Shown here piece by piece: positions 52,593 through 61,178 of a stretch of 64,000 nucleotides of DNA (position 1 is its first letter; each line of letters opens with the position of its first letter). The DNA lies in NCBI RefSeq assembly GCF_009695545.1, contig NZ_VUNS01000015.1, positions 1 to 64,000 of the forward strand, given 5' to 3'. Below the pieces are notes generated by a model. The model had not been told where the DNA came from and searched no databases. It saw only the letters and a program-made list of their open reading frames with translations. A program made the position numbers and the translations under genes. The DNA comes from Victivallis lenta (GTDB lineage: Bacteria; Verrucomicrobiota; Lentisphaeria; Victivallales; Victivallaceae).

Positions 52593-53957
52593 TCAGAGAC
52601 GCTCCCACGCGAGACGCGCCTTCCAGGCCCGGTCGGACGCAAGCTCGCGCGATTTCGACTCCGAGATCAGCCGCAGAATCGGCTCCGTCGACGAAAGGCG
52701 CAAACTCAGAAAACCGTCCGGCCAGTCGAAACGCAGCCCGTCCGTCTCCGAAACGGCCGCCTCGTCGCCGAATTCATGCATCATCTGCCGCAGCATCGTA
52801 TATGCGTGCGGAGAATTCGACGGGATCGTCTGCTTGACCATCTCGTAGCGCGGCAGCTTTTCCAGCTGGCGCCCGAGCGGACCGCGCACGGCGATCGCCT
52901 CCAGCAGCAGCCCGGCCATCAGGAAGCCGTCGAAGCCGCGCAGCGCGGAAGTCGTGAAGCCGCCGCTCCCCTCCCCCGCCAGCGCCGCGCCGGTCGAACG
53001 CGCAAGATCCACCACCCACGCCTGGCCGACCCGCGACTTCTCGAGAATCGCGCCGTGGCCGGAGGCCACATCGTCGAGGGTCCGCGTCGTGCAGACGTTC
53101 GTCACGACACGCACACCCTTCGGAAGTTTGCCGAGCACGTAGTCCGCCACCAGCGGATAACTCATCTCCTCGCTCAGAGGTTCGCCCGCGTCGGTCACGA
53201 TTCCCATGCGCGACAGGTCGCTGTTGAAAACGACTCCGGCCGCCGCGCCGAGCGGCCCGACGATGGTCCGGATCGGAGAACCGCTGCGCGGCCTCGGCTC
53301 CGGCTCGCGCGGAATCGTGCCGCACGGCGTATCGTTCAGGGCGATCAGCTTCACGCCGAGCAGCGACGCGAAACGCTTTGCGTAAGCGGCTCCCGCGCCG
53401 TTGCAGAAGTCCGCCAGCAGCGTGAGCTTCGCCGCGCGGATCGCCGCGAGGTCGAGATTCCGTTCGAGGAACGCCCAGTATTCCTCGAGCTCCGCGGCGT
53501 CGAGCATCCGCGCCGGGCGGACCCGGCCGGCCGGAACCGTGATGAAACGTTTGCCGAGATAAAGATCGAAAAGCTCCCGCTGCCGCAGGTGGTCGAAATA
53601 CGAACCGTCGGCGGCGAGCGGAATAAGGGCGTTCATCCCGGCCGCCTGATGGCCTCCCGTAATCAGGATGCCGCCGGAATAACCGCCGGCCGGAATCAGG
53701 CGGTGCATGAGTCCGGCGGTCAGGATGCCGCCGTCGACGACCTCGCAGCCGCCGCCCGCAAGCGCGGCCGAGACCGCGCTCTTCAGCATGGCGGACGAAG
53801 TGCGCGGGTCGCTGCCGACCAGCACGGCGCCCTCCCCGGCGAAAGTGGCAAAAGCGGATGCGAAATCGCTCGCCGCCCCCGGCGTCAGCCCGGTGCCGAC
53901 CACGCCGCGCATGCCGGAGGCGCCGAGGGTCAGCAGCCGGGTATTGAGTTCCTGCAT
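52593..53957 (-). CDS. phosphohexomutase-family protein with degenerate active site, 454 aa
   Basis: The fold of the alpha-D-phosphohexomutase family (phosphoglucosamine/phosphomannomutases) is clear: LGASGMRGVVG at the start, the sugar loop GEGSGGF and the phosphate loop RLSSTEPILRL. But the catalytic phosphoserine loop, normally T-A/G-S-H-N-P, reads TGGHQA, so the serine is lost. The metal loop, normally D-G-D-x-D-R, reads NSDLSR, so two of three Asp are lost. It is probably a non-catalytic ligand binder or regulator. The ATG at 53957 has GAGGAG upstream. It precedes the envelope operon on the same strand. Confidence 0.8.
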   Translation of the reverse strand: MQELNTRLLTLGASGMRGVVGTGLTPGAASDFASAFATFAGEGAVLVGSDPRTSSAMLKSAVSAALAGGGCEVVDGGILTAGLMHRLIPAGGYSGGILITGGHQAAGMNALIPLAADGSYFDHLRQRELFDLYLGKRFITVPAGRVRPARMLDAAELEEYWAFLERNLDLAAIRAAKLTLLADFCNGAGAAYAKRFASLLGVKLIALNDTPCGTIPREPEPRPRSGSPIRTIVGPLGAAAGVVFNSDLSRMGIVTDAGEPLSEEMSYPLVADYVLGKLPKGVRVVTNVCTTRTLDDVASGHGAILEKSRVGQAWVVDLARSTGAALAGEGSGGFTTSALRGFDGFLMAGLLLEAIAVRGPLGRQLEKLPRYEMVKQTIPSNSPHAYTMLRQMMHEFGDEAAVSETDGLRFDWPDGFLSLRLSSTEPILRLISESKSRELASDRAWKARLAWERL

Positions 53958-54181
53958 GATGACGCTCTCCTCACATATGGTTTCGCCAGTTAACATAGCA
54001 TGCCGGAAGCGCTTTTCCAAATGGCCGCCCCGAAAAACCCTTCGCGCCGGCCCGCGCGCCGATGCGCCCGCCTGCCGAAAAATCGAAAATTTCTGCGGAG
54101 CGGGGGTGAAAAATCGCAATCCGCGGTGTATATTACGAAAATTCCCGTTTCATAGAAAGCAACCTCGCAAGGAGAACCAAC

Positions 54182-54886
54182 ATGAGTTGTCCGTATCAGT
54201 GCTCGCATGAAGTCGAGCAGATGTGCCGCGTCGCCAAAGGCGTCAAACACGGCCCGGCCCCGATTCCGGAAGAGGGTAAGTGGGTCAAATCCAAGCAGAT
54301 CTCCGATGTTTCCGGCCTCACTCACGGGGTGGGCTGGTGCGCGCCGCAGCAGGGCGCCTGCAAGCTGACGCTGAACGTCAAGGACGGCGTGATCCAGGAA
54401 GCCCTGGTCGAAACGCTCGGCTGCTCCGGCATGACCCACTCCGCGGCGATGGCTTCGGAGATTCTCCCGGGCAAGACCATTCTCGAAGCGCTGAATTCCG
54501 ACCTCGTCTGCGACGCGATCAACGTCGCGATGCGCGAGCTCTTCAAACAGATCGTCTACGGTCGCACCCAGACCGCGTTCAGCGAGGGGGGGCTCCCGAT
54601 CGGCGCCGGTCTCGAAGACCTCGGCAAAGGGCTGCGTTCGCAGGTCGGCACGATGTTTTCGACCCTCGAAAAAGGGCCGCGTTACCTCGAAATGGCCGAG
54701 GGCTACGTCCTCGAGCTCGGCCTTGACGAGAACAGCGAGATCATCGGTTACAAGTTCGTCCATCTCGGCAAGATGATGGAGGCGATCCGCAAGGGCGTCG
54801 AGCCCGCCGAGGCCTACAAGGCCAACGTGAAGAGCTACGGCCGCTTCGACGAAGCCGTCAAAAAGATCGACCCGCGCAAAGAATAA
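54182..54886 (+). CDS. NifU-like iron-sulfur scaffold protein, 234 aa
   Basis: Cysteines in VGWCAPQQGACKLTLN and ETLGCSGMTHSAAMASEIL, together with GKTILEAL, recall the NifU/IscU scaffold fold, with a cysteine-rich N-terminus (MSCPYQCSHEVEQMC). A longer C-terminal region distinguishes it from IscU. Strong AAGGAG before the ATG. It is followed 13 bp later by a GGGtGRT protein; the pair is conserved in anaerobes but its role is not established. Likely handles iron-sulfur clusters for an unknown client. Confidence 0.78.
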   Translation: MSCPYQCSHEVEQMCRVAKGVKHGPAPIPEEGKWVKSKQISDVSGLTHGVGWCAPQQGACKLTLNVKDGVIQEALVETLGCSGMTHSAAMASEILPGKTILEALNSDLVCDAINVAMRELFKQIVYGRTQTAFSEGGLPIGAGLEDLGKGLRSQVGTMFSTLEKGPRYLEMAEGYVLELGLDENSEIIGYKFVHLGKMMEAIRKGVEPAEAYKANVKSYGRFDEAVKKIDPRKE

Positions 54887-54899
54887 GGAGTTCATGACA

Positions 54900-55898
54900 A
54901 TGAGCGTGAAATTTGAAGGATATGAGCGCCGGATCGCAAAAATCGAAAAGGCGTTGAAGGAATACGGCATCGAATCGCTCGAGGCCGCCCGCGACCTCTG
55001 CCTCTCCAAGGGCGTCGATGTGGACAAGATCGTCCGCGGCGTCCAGCCGATCGCGTTCGAAAACGCGGTCTGGGCCTACACCCTCGGCGCGGCCATCGCC
55101 CTCAAGAAGGGTTCGAAGAACGCGGCCGAAGCGGCCGAAAACATCGGTCTCGGGCTGCAGGCGTTCTGCATTCCGGGTTCGGTGGCGGATTCGCGCCAGG
55201 TCGGCATCGGCCACGGCAACCTCGCCGCGATGCTGCTGCGCGAAGAGACGAAGTGCTTCTGCTTCCTCGCCGGCCACGAGTCGTTCGCGGCGGCGGAGGG
55301 GGCGATCGGCATCGCCAAGACCGCCAACAAGGTCCGCAAGGAGCCGCTCCGCGTCATCCTGAACGGCCTCGGAAAGGACGCGGCCTACATCATCAGCCGC
55401 ATCAACGGCTTCACCTACGTCGAAACCGAGTACGACTACTACACCGGTGAACTCAAGATCGTCGAAGAGAAGGCGTTCTCGAACGGCCCGAAGGCGGCGG
55501 TCAGGTGCTACGGCGCCGACGACGTCTCCGAAGGCGTCGCCGTGATGATCAAGGAGGGCGTCGACGTCTCCATCACCGGCAACTCGACGAATCCGACCCG
55601 TTTCCAGCACCCGGTCGCCGGCACCTACAAGAAGTGGGCGATCGAGAACGGCCGCAAATACTTCAGCGTCGCCTCCGGCGGCGGCACCGGCCGCACGCTG
55701 CACCCGGACAACATGGCCGCGGGCCCGGCTTCGTACGGCATGACCGACACGATGGGCCGCATGCACGGCGATGCGCAGTTCGCGGGCTCCTCCAGCGTTC
55801 CGGCGCACGTCGAGATGATGGGTCTCATCGGCATGGGCAACAACCCGATGGTCGGCGCCTCCGTCGCCGTCGCGGTTGCGGTCTCCGAAGCGAAGTAA
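54900..55898 (+). CDS. GGGtGRT protein, 332 aa
   Basis: The family signature is near the C-terminus: SVASGGGTGRTLHPDNMAAG, then SYGMTDTMGRMHGDAQFAGS. It is soluble, with no membrane segment. I favour the second ATG (54900) because GGAG is then nine bases upstream; the first, at 54894, is only three bases from it. It is co-transcribed with the NifU-like gene and followed by a strong terminator. Function is unknown; the pairing suggests involvement in iron-sulfur metabolism. Confidence 0.88.
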   Translation: MSVKFEGYERRIAKIEKALKEYGIESLEAARDLCLSKGVDVDKIVRGVQPIAFENAVWAYTLGAAIALKKGSKNAAEAAENIGLGLQAFCIPGSVADSRQVGIGHGNLAAMLLREETKCFCFLAGHESFAAAEGAIGIAKTANKVRKEPLRVILNGLGKDAAYIISRINGFTYVETEYDYYTGELKIVEEKAFSNGPKAAVRCYGADDVSEGVAVMIKEGVDVSITGNSTNPTRFQHPVAGTYKKWAIENGRKYFSVASGGGTGRTLHPDNMAAGPASYGMTDTMGRMHGDAQFAGSSSVPAHVEMMGLIGMGNNPMVGASVAVAVAVSEAK

Positions 55899-55914
55899 GC
55901 TTCGGGATACCCGG

Positions 55915-55957
55915 AAAAAATTCCCGGTCCGCCATCCGGCAGGGCCGGGATTTTTTT
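55915..55957. terminator. bidirectional terminator after GGGtGRT gene
   Basis: AAAAAATTCCCGG (55915-55927) pairs with CCGGGATTTTTTT (55945-55957) with one mismatch and a 17-nt loop. The A-run and T-run serve both converging genes. Confidence 0.8.
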
Positions 55958-55975
55958 ATCCGCCGCTCCGGAACG

Positions 55976-56656
55976 TCACGCCCAGTAACCGGACTTCCGG
56001 CTGTCGTTCAAACGGATCTTCTGCCGGATCAGGTTGACGAGGAACTGCTGCTTCTCCGCATCGAGGCTGCGGCCGATGAACCGGCGCCTGCCGTCCGCCG
56101 TCACAATGGCGACGCCTTCGACCTGACGGCCGTTCTGCTGCATACCGGTCGGCTCCACCGCGACCTTCCGGATGTCGGCCAATTCCCAGCGCCGCCGCCG
56201 GCCGATGCGGCCGATGCCGGAGAACATCTCCAGCGCCCCATCCCGGAACCGGAGCTCGCTCCGGCCGAAAAGCATCATTGCGATACCGAACAGGAACCCG
56301 ATTCCGACCAGTTGAAACGGAAGCATGAACAGCTTCGCAAACCACGGGGAATTTCCGGCACACCACACCGCTACAGTCAAGGTGCCGGTGACGCCGCACC
56401 AGAACACGGCAAAGAAGCAGAGAATCCAGACCGCATGACTGAAGTAGCGGAAAACGATCCCTTCCCCCGTTCCGTCGTCCGGCAAAACCCGCATGCCGCG
56501 CGGCGGCCGGTCCGGGCGGAATCCGGCCCGGACTTCGAAATCGGCGAGCTCGCTGTAACGGTGATTCTTCCCGCACCTGCGGCAGAACGCGACGTCGGTA
56601 GAGACGTTGAAATCCTCCACAGGAATCTCTTCTCTGCAATCGGGACAGTAAATCAT
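55976..56656 (-). CDS. zinc-ribbon membrane protein, 226 aa
   Basis: The N-terminal ribbon is MIYCPDCREEIPVED-----VAFCRRCGKNH (C4, C7 and a second C-x2-C near 25). Two transmembrane segments follow (AVWILCFFAVFWCGVTGTLTV; LFMLPFQLVGIGFLFGIAMMLF), then a PH-like C-terminal domain (RRRRWELADIRKVAVEP--- VTADGRRRFIGRSL). I choose the ATG at 56656, seven bases after GGAGG. It is a paralogue of the next gene upstream. Function unknown. Confidence 0.68.
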   Translation of the reverse strand: MIYCPDCREEIPVEDFNVSTDVAFCRRCGKNHRYSELADFEVRAGFRPDRPPRGMRVLPDDGTGEGIVFRYFSHAVWILCFFAVFWCGVTGTLTVAVWCAGNSPWFAKLFMLPFQLVGIGFLFGIAMMLFGRSELRFRDGALEMFSGIGRIGRRRRWELADIRKVAVEPTGMQQNGRQVEGVAIVTADGRRRFIGRSLDAEKQQFLVNLIRQKIRLNDSRKSGYWA

Positions 56657-56790
56657 GCGCATTCCTCCTTCCGCTTTTCCAAACGACGGCCAGCCGGCCG
56701 AACGGCGGGAAACCGTTCTCCGGCAAAATCACAAACGAGTGCTTTCACGCGTTTTTCCGCTTCACGATTCAGGAATGCTCCTGACCGCAC

Positions 56791-57474
56791 TCATTCCGAT
56801 TCGTCCTTCCAGCTGGTGACTTCCGACAATTTGGACAGAATTTCCGCTTCATTCTTAGCGAGCGGGGCCATATTTTTCCCATTTTCCCGCCCGGAATCGT
56901 AGAGGCGGCGCTCCATCCATTCGACGGCGGCGGCCAGCCGGACCAGCGGCAGGCCGGCCCCGATGCAGAGCGTTCCGCCGCCCTTCCTCATGCAGCCGAT
57001 GTGATAGAAACTGCCGTTGCGGCACCGGACGCGCGCCAGCTTGAAAAGCCGGAGCCGGTCGAGCGGCACCTCCTTTTTCCGCAATCCGCGCCGGAAGACA
57101 AACGCGCCGGGAATCCGGCGAATCTCGAGGCTGCCGAAGAGCGCCCCCCAGACGGCCCAGGACACCATGACGGCAAACAACAGAAATACGATGTCGGAAA
57201 TTCCGCCGCTCCGGAAACCGACAATAAAAAACAGCAGGGCGGCCGGAACCGCCGCGACCGCCGGCAAACTCCATGCGGAGAGACTGCTGACGTGCAGGAC
57301 GGAACCGTCCTCGCGCTCCGTCACGCCCTTCGGCAGCCGTCCTTCCCCCAGGGCGGCCAGCTCGCTGAGCGGACCGATGCTGCCGCAGCCGGGACACCGG
57401 ACCCGTCCGGTAAGCGTTTTTTGCTTCCGCTCCGGAATTTCCCGCGAACAAAATGGACATTTTATGGCCGGCAT
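56791..57474 (-). CDS. zinc-ribbon membrane protein paralogue, 227 aa
   Basis: Ribbon MPAIKCPFCSREIP----TGRVRCPGCGS (C6, C9, then C-x2-C near 27), two transmembrane segments around residues 67-105, and a C-terminal PH-like domain (GSLEIRRIPGAFVFRRGLRKKEVPLDRLRLFKLARV). Same plan as the gene downstream, 134 bp away on the same strand, so they come from a duplication. The ATG at 57474 has GGGAGA upstream. The role is unknown; proteins of this layout may sense or sort membrane components. Confidence 0.65.
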   Translation of the reverse strand: MPAIKCPFCSREIPERKQKTLTGRVRCPGCGSIGPLSELAALGEGRLPKGVTEREDGSVLHVSSLSAWSLPAVAAVPAALLFFIVGFRSGGISDIVFLLFAVMVSWAVWGALFGSLEIRRIPGAFVFRRGLRKKEVPLDRLRLFKLARVRCRNGSFYHIGCMRKGGGTLCIGAGLPLVRLAAAVEWMERRLYDSGRENGKNMAPLAKNEAEILSKLSEVTSWKDESE

Positions 57475-57602
57475 CCCGTCTCTCCCGCTAAGAATCACGA
57501 TTCCCGAACGTCTCACACGAGTAGAAAATACAGGATTTCGCCGCGAATGCAAGCGCGGATGAAAAAAAGATGTTTTTTTCGGTTTTCCGAAGCGGAATCG
57601 GA

Positions 57603-57630
57603 TTGAATTTAGCGGAAATTGTGGTAGAAT
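57603..57630 (+). promoter_or_regulatory. promoter of the NfeD/flotillin operon
   Basis: TTGAAT (57603-57608), 16 bp, TAGAAT (57625-57630), 54 bp before the NfeD-like ATG. Confidence 0.5.
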
Positions 57631-57684
57631 TATGACGGGGACAATCCCGGACATACAATATCAGCCACGAAAGGAGGGTGAATC

Positions 57685-58269
57685 ATGGAAAACAGCAGTT
57701 TTCTGACGGGCATCGGCGAGTTTCTGGCCGGCGCGGGCAATCTCTATTTGTTCATCGCCGTGACAGGTTCCGTGATCTTCGCGCTCCAGTTCATCATGAC
57801 CGTCGCCGGGATTCACTCCGACGTCGAGCTTGACGGCGCCGGTTTCGACGTCGATTCGCACGACATCAGCGACATCCAGGGACTGAACTTCTTCTCGCTG
57901 AAAGCGATCGTGGCTTTCGTGACCTTCTTCGGCTGGGGCGGCTACTTCTACGGCCATCTCGGCTGGACCGGGCTGGCCATTGCGTTCGGCTGCGGACTCA
58001 TCATGATGTTTCTCACGGCGCTGGTGGTCTCGCTGCTGCTCAAAATGCAGCAGTCCGGCAACATCACGCCCGCCGAGCTGGTCGGGCAGCGGGGCACGGT
58101 CTATCTGACCGTGCCGGCCGGGCGCGCCCCGGGCGGCATGGTGACCGTGACGCTGCCGGGCTGCACGCGGCAGGTCAGCGCCCGGGCCGACGACGAACTC
58201 AAAACCGGCACGGCGGTTGTCATCTCCGAAAACCTCGGCGGCGGCAGCTTCCTCGTGGTCAAAAGCTGA
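57685..58269 (+). CDS. NfeD-like membrane protein (YuaF type), 194 aa
   Basis: Transmembrane helices lie around 18-42, 72-92 and 95-120, followed by a soluble C-terminal OB-fold (GQRGTVYLTVPAGRAPGGMVTVTLPGCTRQVSARADDELKTGTAVVISENLGGGSFLVV). This is the short NfeD plan found next to flotillins (YuaF-YuaG in Bacillus). It has GGAGGGTGAATC before the ATG. It heads an operon with two tiny membrane proteins and the flotillin; NfeD proteins are thought to help organise flotillin microdomains. Confidence 0.85.
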   Translation: MENSSFLTGIGEFLAGAGNLYLFIAVTGSVIFALQFIMTVAGIHSDVELDGAGFDVDSHDISDIQGLNFFSLKAIVAFVTFFGWGGYFYGHLGWTGLAIAFGCGLIMMFLTALVVSLLLKMQQSGNITPAELVGQRGTVYLTVPAGRAPGGMVTVTLPGCTRQVSARADDELKTGTAVVISENLGGGSFLVVKS

Positions 58270-58281
58270 AGTGGAGCCGCA

Positions 58282-58470
58282 ATGACCGTTATCCCCTTCA
58301 CCCTTGCCGCCGCCGCGGCTGCCGATACGCCTCTGGAAACGGTATTCAAAGTGATCATTGCCGCCGCTCCGGCCGTAATCGGCGTCACGGCAGGCGTTTT
58401 CGCCGGATTCCTGCTGACCTGTTACCTGAAAAAGAAAAACGCGGAGAAGAAGAAAAGGAAAAAATACTGA
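58282..58470 (+). CDS. small membrane protein, 62 aa
   Basis: One or two hydrophobic stretches (IPFTLAAAAAA; VIIAAAPAVIGVTAGVFAGFLLTCYL) end in a strongly basic cytoplasmic tail (KKKNAEKKKRKKY). It begins 12 bp after the NfeD stop with GGAG upstream, so it belongs to the NfeD/flotillin operon. No family recognised. It may be a small partner of the microdomain complex. Confidence 0.6.
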   Translation: MTVIPFTLAAAAAADTPLETVFKVIIAAAPAVIGVTAGVFAGFLLTCYLKKKNAEKKKRKKY

Positions 58471-58525
58471 CGCCGGAAACCGGATGACGCGAAACATCAC
58501 CTTCAACAGCAGGGAGTTCAACCGA

Positions 58526-58624
58526 ATGCCAGTCATCGTTGTCCTCGGAGCATGCGCCGGAGCAGTCGTCATGCTGCTGTTCTGCACGATCGGAGTCATC
58601 GCATGCCGGAAGCTGAAATCTTAG
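58526..58624 (+). CDS. very small membrane protein, 32 aa
   Basis: The sequence is a single transmembrane helix, MPVIVVLGACAGAVVMLLFC and then TIGVIACRKLKS, with a basic end. The ATG at 58526 has GGGAG nine bases upstream, a better site than the in-frame ATG at 58484. It lies between the 62-aa membrane protein and flotillin. Such tiny genes are usually missed in annotation. Confidence 0.5.
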   Translation: MPVIVVLGACAGAVVMLLFCTIGVIACRKLKS

Positions 58625-58677
58625 ACAGCCGCCAATAAATCCGATTCATTTTCAACCCCAATAAGGAGTTATACAGA

Positions 58678-60276
58678 ATGTCACCAGTCATCATCATCGC
58701 AACGCTCGCCGGGTTCGTCCTCCTGATGATCTTCATCTCGCTGGTCACCTGGTACCGCAAGTGCCCGTCCGACCGCATCATGATCATCTACGGCAAGACC
58801 GGCGGGAACCAGGCGGCGAAATGCATCCACGGCGGCGCCAAATTCGTCTGGCCGGTCGTGCAGGATTACGGTTACATCTCGCTGCGCCCTCTCCAGATCG
58901 CCGTGAATCTCGACAACGCGCTCTGCAAACAGAACATCCGCATCAACGTGCCGTCGGTCTTCACGGTCGGCGTCTCGACCAGTCCCGAGATCATGGGCAA
59001 CGCGGCCGAACGCCTGTTCGGGCAGAGCCCGGAGGCGATCGCCGAGCTGGCGAAGGATATCATCTTCGGCCAGCTGCGCCTCGTCATCGCCTCGATGATG
59101 ATCGAAGAGATCAACGCCGACCGCGAAACCTTCCTGCGCGCGGTCGAGGCGAACGTGGCGGAGGAACTCAAGAAGATCGGCCTTGAGCTCCTGAACGTCA
59201 ACATCACCGACATCACCGACGAATCCGGCTACATCGCGGCCATCGGGCAGCGCGCCGCCGCCGGCGCCATCAACAAGGCGAAGGTCGACGTGGCCGAGGA
59301 ACAGCGCAAGGGCAGCATCGGCGCAGCCGAAGCGAACAAGCTCGAACGCGTCGCCGTCGCCAAGGCCGAAGCCGAAGCCGCCTCGGGCGAGGCAGACGCC
59401 GACCGTGAGCGGCGTATCGCCGTCAAGCAGGCCGAAGCCGCCGCCATCGCGGGCGAAGCTGACGCCGACCGCGCCCAGCGCATCGCCGTCAAGCAGGCCG
59501 AAGCCGCCGCCGCCGCCGGAGAGGCCGATGCCGACCGCGACCGCCGTATCGCCGTCAAGCAGGCCGACTCGACCGCGACCCAGGGCGAGAACGTCTCGGC
59601 GATCGAAATCGCCAAATCGAACGCGACGCGTTCGGAACAGGAGGCCGAAGCCTACCGGCGCGCCGAAGCGGCCCGCCAGGTCGCGGCCGCCCAGATCGAA
59701 AAGGCGAAATACGAAGCCGAGGCCGACGCGCAGGTCTCCCGCGCCAAAATGGAGATGGAGCGCCAGCGCGCCGAAGTCATCGTCCCGGCCGAGATCCAGA
59801 AGAGCCAGGTCGAAATCGCGGCCGACGCCGAGGCCGAAAAGCTGCGCCGCGAGGCGAAAGGCGAAGCCGACGCGATCTACGCGAAGCTCGAGGCCGAAGC
59901 GCGCGGCAACTACGAAATCCTGAAGGCGAAAGGCGAAGGCTACCGCGCCATCATCGAAGCGTGCGAAAACGATTCGAACGCCGCATCGAAGATGCTGCTC
60001 ATCGAGAAGCTCCAGGAGATCGTCGCGCTGCAGACCGAAGCGATCAAGGGCATCAAGATCGACAAGGTCACCGTCTGGGACGGCGGCGGCAAAACCGCCG
60101 ACGGCAAGACCACCACGGCGAACTTCCTCTCCGGCATGCTGCAGAGCCTGCCGCCGCTGCACGACGTGGCCGGAATGGCGGGGCTCGACCTGCCTGGCTA
60201 TCTCGGCAAGGTGAAGAGCGACAAACGCGACACGGCCGAAACCGGAACCGGAACGGAACCGGCCGGTCAGGCATAA
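58678..60276 (+). CDS. flotillin-like SPFH protein, 532 aa
   Basis: An N-terminal membrane helix (SPVIIIATLAGFVLLMIFISLV) is followed by an SPFH domain (VFTVGVSTSPEIMGNAAERLFG, LRLVIASMMIEEINADRETFL, NVNITDITDESGYIAAIGQRAA) and a long Ala/Glu-rich coiled coil. The coiled coil includes four tandem 22-residue units (residues of about 224-311). The C-terminal end is as in FloT/YuaG (about 509 aa). AAGGAG precedes the ATG. It forms scaffold oligomers at membrane microdomains and is co-transcribed with NfeD. A terminator follows at 60294. Confidence 0.93.
   Translation: MSPVIIIATLAGFVLLMIFISLVTWYRKCPSDRIMIIYGKTGGNQAAKCIHGGAKFVWPVVQDYGYISLRPLQIAVNLDNALCKQNIRINVPSVFTVGVSTSPEIMGNAAERLFGQSPEAIAELAKDIIFGQLRLVIASMMIEEINADRETFLRAVEANVAEELKKIGLELLNVNITDITDESGYIAAIGQRAAAGAINKAKVDVAEEQRKGSIGAAEANKLERVAVAKAEAEAASGEADADRERRIAVKQAEAAAIAGEADADRAQRIAVKQAEAAAAAGEADADRDRRIAVKQADSTATQGENVSAIEIAKSNATRSEQEAEAYRRAEAARQVAAAQIEKAKYEAEADAQVSRAKMEMERQRAEVIVPAEIQKSQVEIAADAEAEKLRREAKGEADAIYAKLEAEARGNYEILKAKGEGYRAIIEACENDSNAASKMLLIEKLQEIVALQTEAIKGIKIDKVTVWDGGGKTADGKTTTANFLSGMLQSLPPLHDVAGMAGLDLPGYLGKVKSDKRDTAETGTGTEPAGQA
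59347..59610 (+). repeat. four tandem 66-bp units inside the flotillin gene
   Basis: Four units start at 59347, 59413, 59479 and 59545, each coding for 22 residues of the form R-I-A-V-K-Q-A-E-A-A-A-x-x-G-E-A-D-A-D-R. The middle two are the most alike; the outer ones diverge. Two heptads plus a stutter fits coiled-coil geometry, so copy number could set rod length. Confidence 0.85.
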
Positions 60277-60293
60277 CCGGAAAACACAACCTG

Positions 60294-60318
60294 ACGCCCG
60301 GCCGACGCCGGGCGTTTT
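60294..60318 (+). terminator. terminator after flotillin gene
   Basis: ACGCCCGGC (60294-60302), loop CGAC, GCCGGGCGT (60307-60315), then a short T-run to 60318. It lies 18 bp after the flotillin stop. Confidence 0.75.
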
Positions 60319-60333
60319 CCATATGGAGGAGCC

Positions 60334-61149
60334 ATGAAGACCCGGATGTTTCTTTTTCTCGCCGCCGCGACGCTGCTGCTGGCCGCCGGCTGCCGTTCGA
60401 TTCCGCTGCCGGAAGGGGTGATCCCGGCTGAAAAAATGACCCAGACTCCGGCACGGCCGGAGCCTGTCGAACCGCTGCGCAGACTCGCCGCGTCCGGCGA
60501 CCCGGATGGAACGTTCCGCTACGGGCTCCAACTGCTCTTCGCCGAAAACAGCCGGCAGCCCGTGGAGAAGCCGGAGTTTCCGAACGGCGTCCCGTTCGGC
60601 ATCCGGCCGGAGAATTGGAGCCCCGCCGACCTCTGGATCGCCCGGGCCGCCCAGCTCGGCAGCCCGGAAGCCAAATACTACACGGCCGCCGCCCGGCAGG
60701 CCGTGCTGGAACGCCGCCAGATGCTGAAGCTCGTGAAGGAGGCGGCGGAAGCCGGTGTCGCTCCGGCCCTGAACCGGCTCGGCACATATTATTATTTCGG
60801 CATGGGGGTCGAAGTCGACAACGCCGAGGCGGTCCGCCTGTTCGCGGCGGCGGCCCGGCAGGGACATCCGGCCGCGCTGCACAATCTGGCGGTCTGCCTG
60901 ATGAACGGTTCCGGCATCGCGGCCGACGAAGCGGCGGCGGTCCGGCTGCTGCGCATGGCGGCATTCCGCGGCACGGAACAGTCGCGCCGCAATCTCGAAT
61001 GGTGTTACCGGACCGGCCTCGGCGTCGAAGTCGACCGCAGCAAGGCATTCTACTGGAAAGATATCAACCGGATTCCGCCGGCCGGCACCGAAGAGCTGTT
61101 CCCGGCCGACAAAGTCGAAGAGCTCGATCTTCAGGTCGAACTGCCGTAA
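60334..61149 (+). CDS. Sel1-repeat lipoprotein, 271 aa
   Basis: The signal sequence MKTRMFLFLAAATLLLAAGC has a lipobox at Cys20. Sel1 repeats cover about residues 105-250 (PALNRLGTYYYFGMGVEVDN; PAALHNLAVCLMNGSGIAAD; SRRNLEWCYRTGLGVEVDRS). It is preceded by GGAGG before the ATG, right after the flotillin terminator, so it starts a new unit with the phosphoesterase gene 29 bp downstream. It is likely a protein-protein adaptor in the periplasm; partner unknown. Confidence 0.75.
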   Translation: MKTRMFLFLAAATLLLAAGCRSIPLPEGVIPAEKMTQTPARPEPVEPLRRLAASGDPDGTFRYGLQLLFAENSRQPVEKPEFPNGVPFGIRPENWSPADLWIARAAQLGSPEAKYYTAAARQAVLERRQMLKLVKEAAEAGVAPALNRLGTYYYFGMGVEVDNAEAVRLFAAAARQGHPAALHNLAVCLMNGSGIAADEAAAVRLLRMAAFRGTEQSRRNLEWCYRTGLGVEVDRSKAFYWKDINRIPPAGTEELFPADKVEELDLQVELP

Positions 61150-61178
61150 TCAATCCCGAACGAAAGAGAGTCCTCCGT

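Noticed and set aside
59347-59610. CRISPR-like regular repeats
   Set aside because: The 66-bp units are in-frame coding repeats without spacers; no CRISPR array or cas gene was seen in the window.
58681-60882. Long open frame antisense to flotillin
   Set aside because: Composed of Phe/Gly/Leu/Asp shadow repeats from the 66-bp units; flotillin is clearly the real gene.
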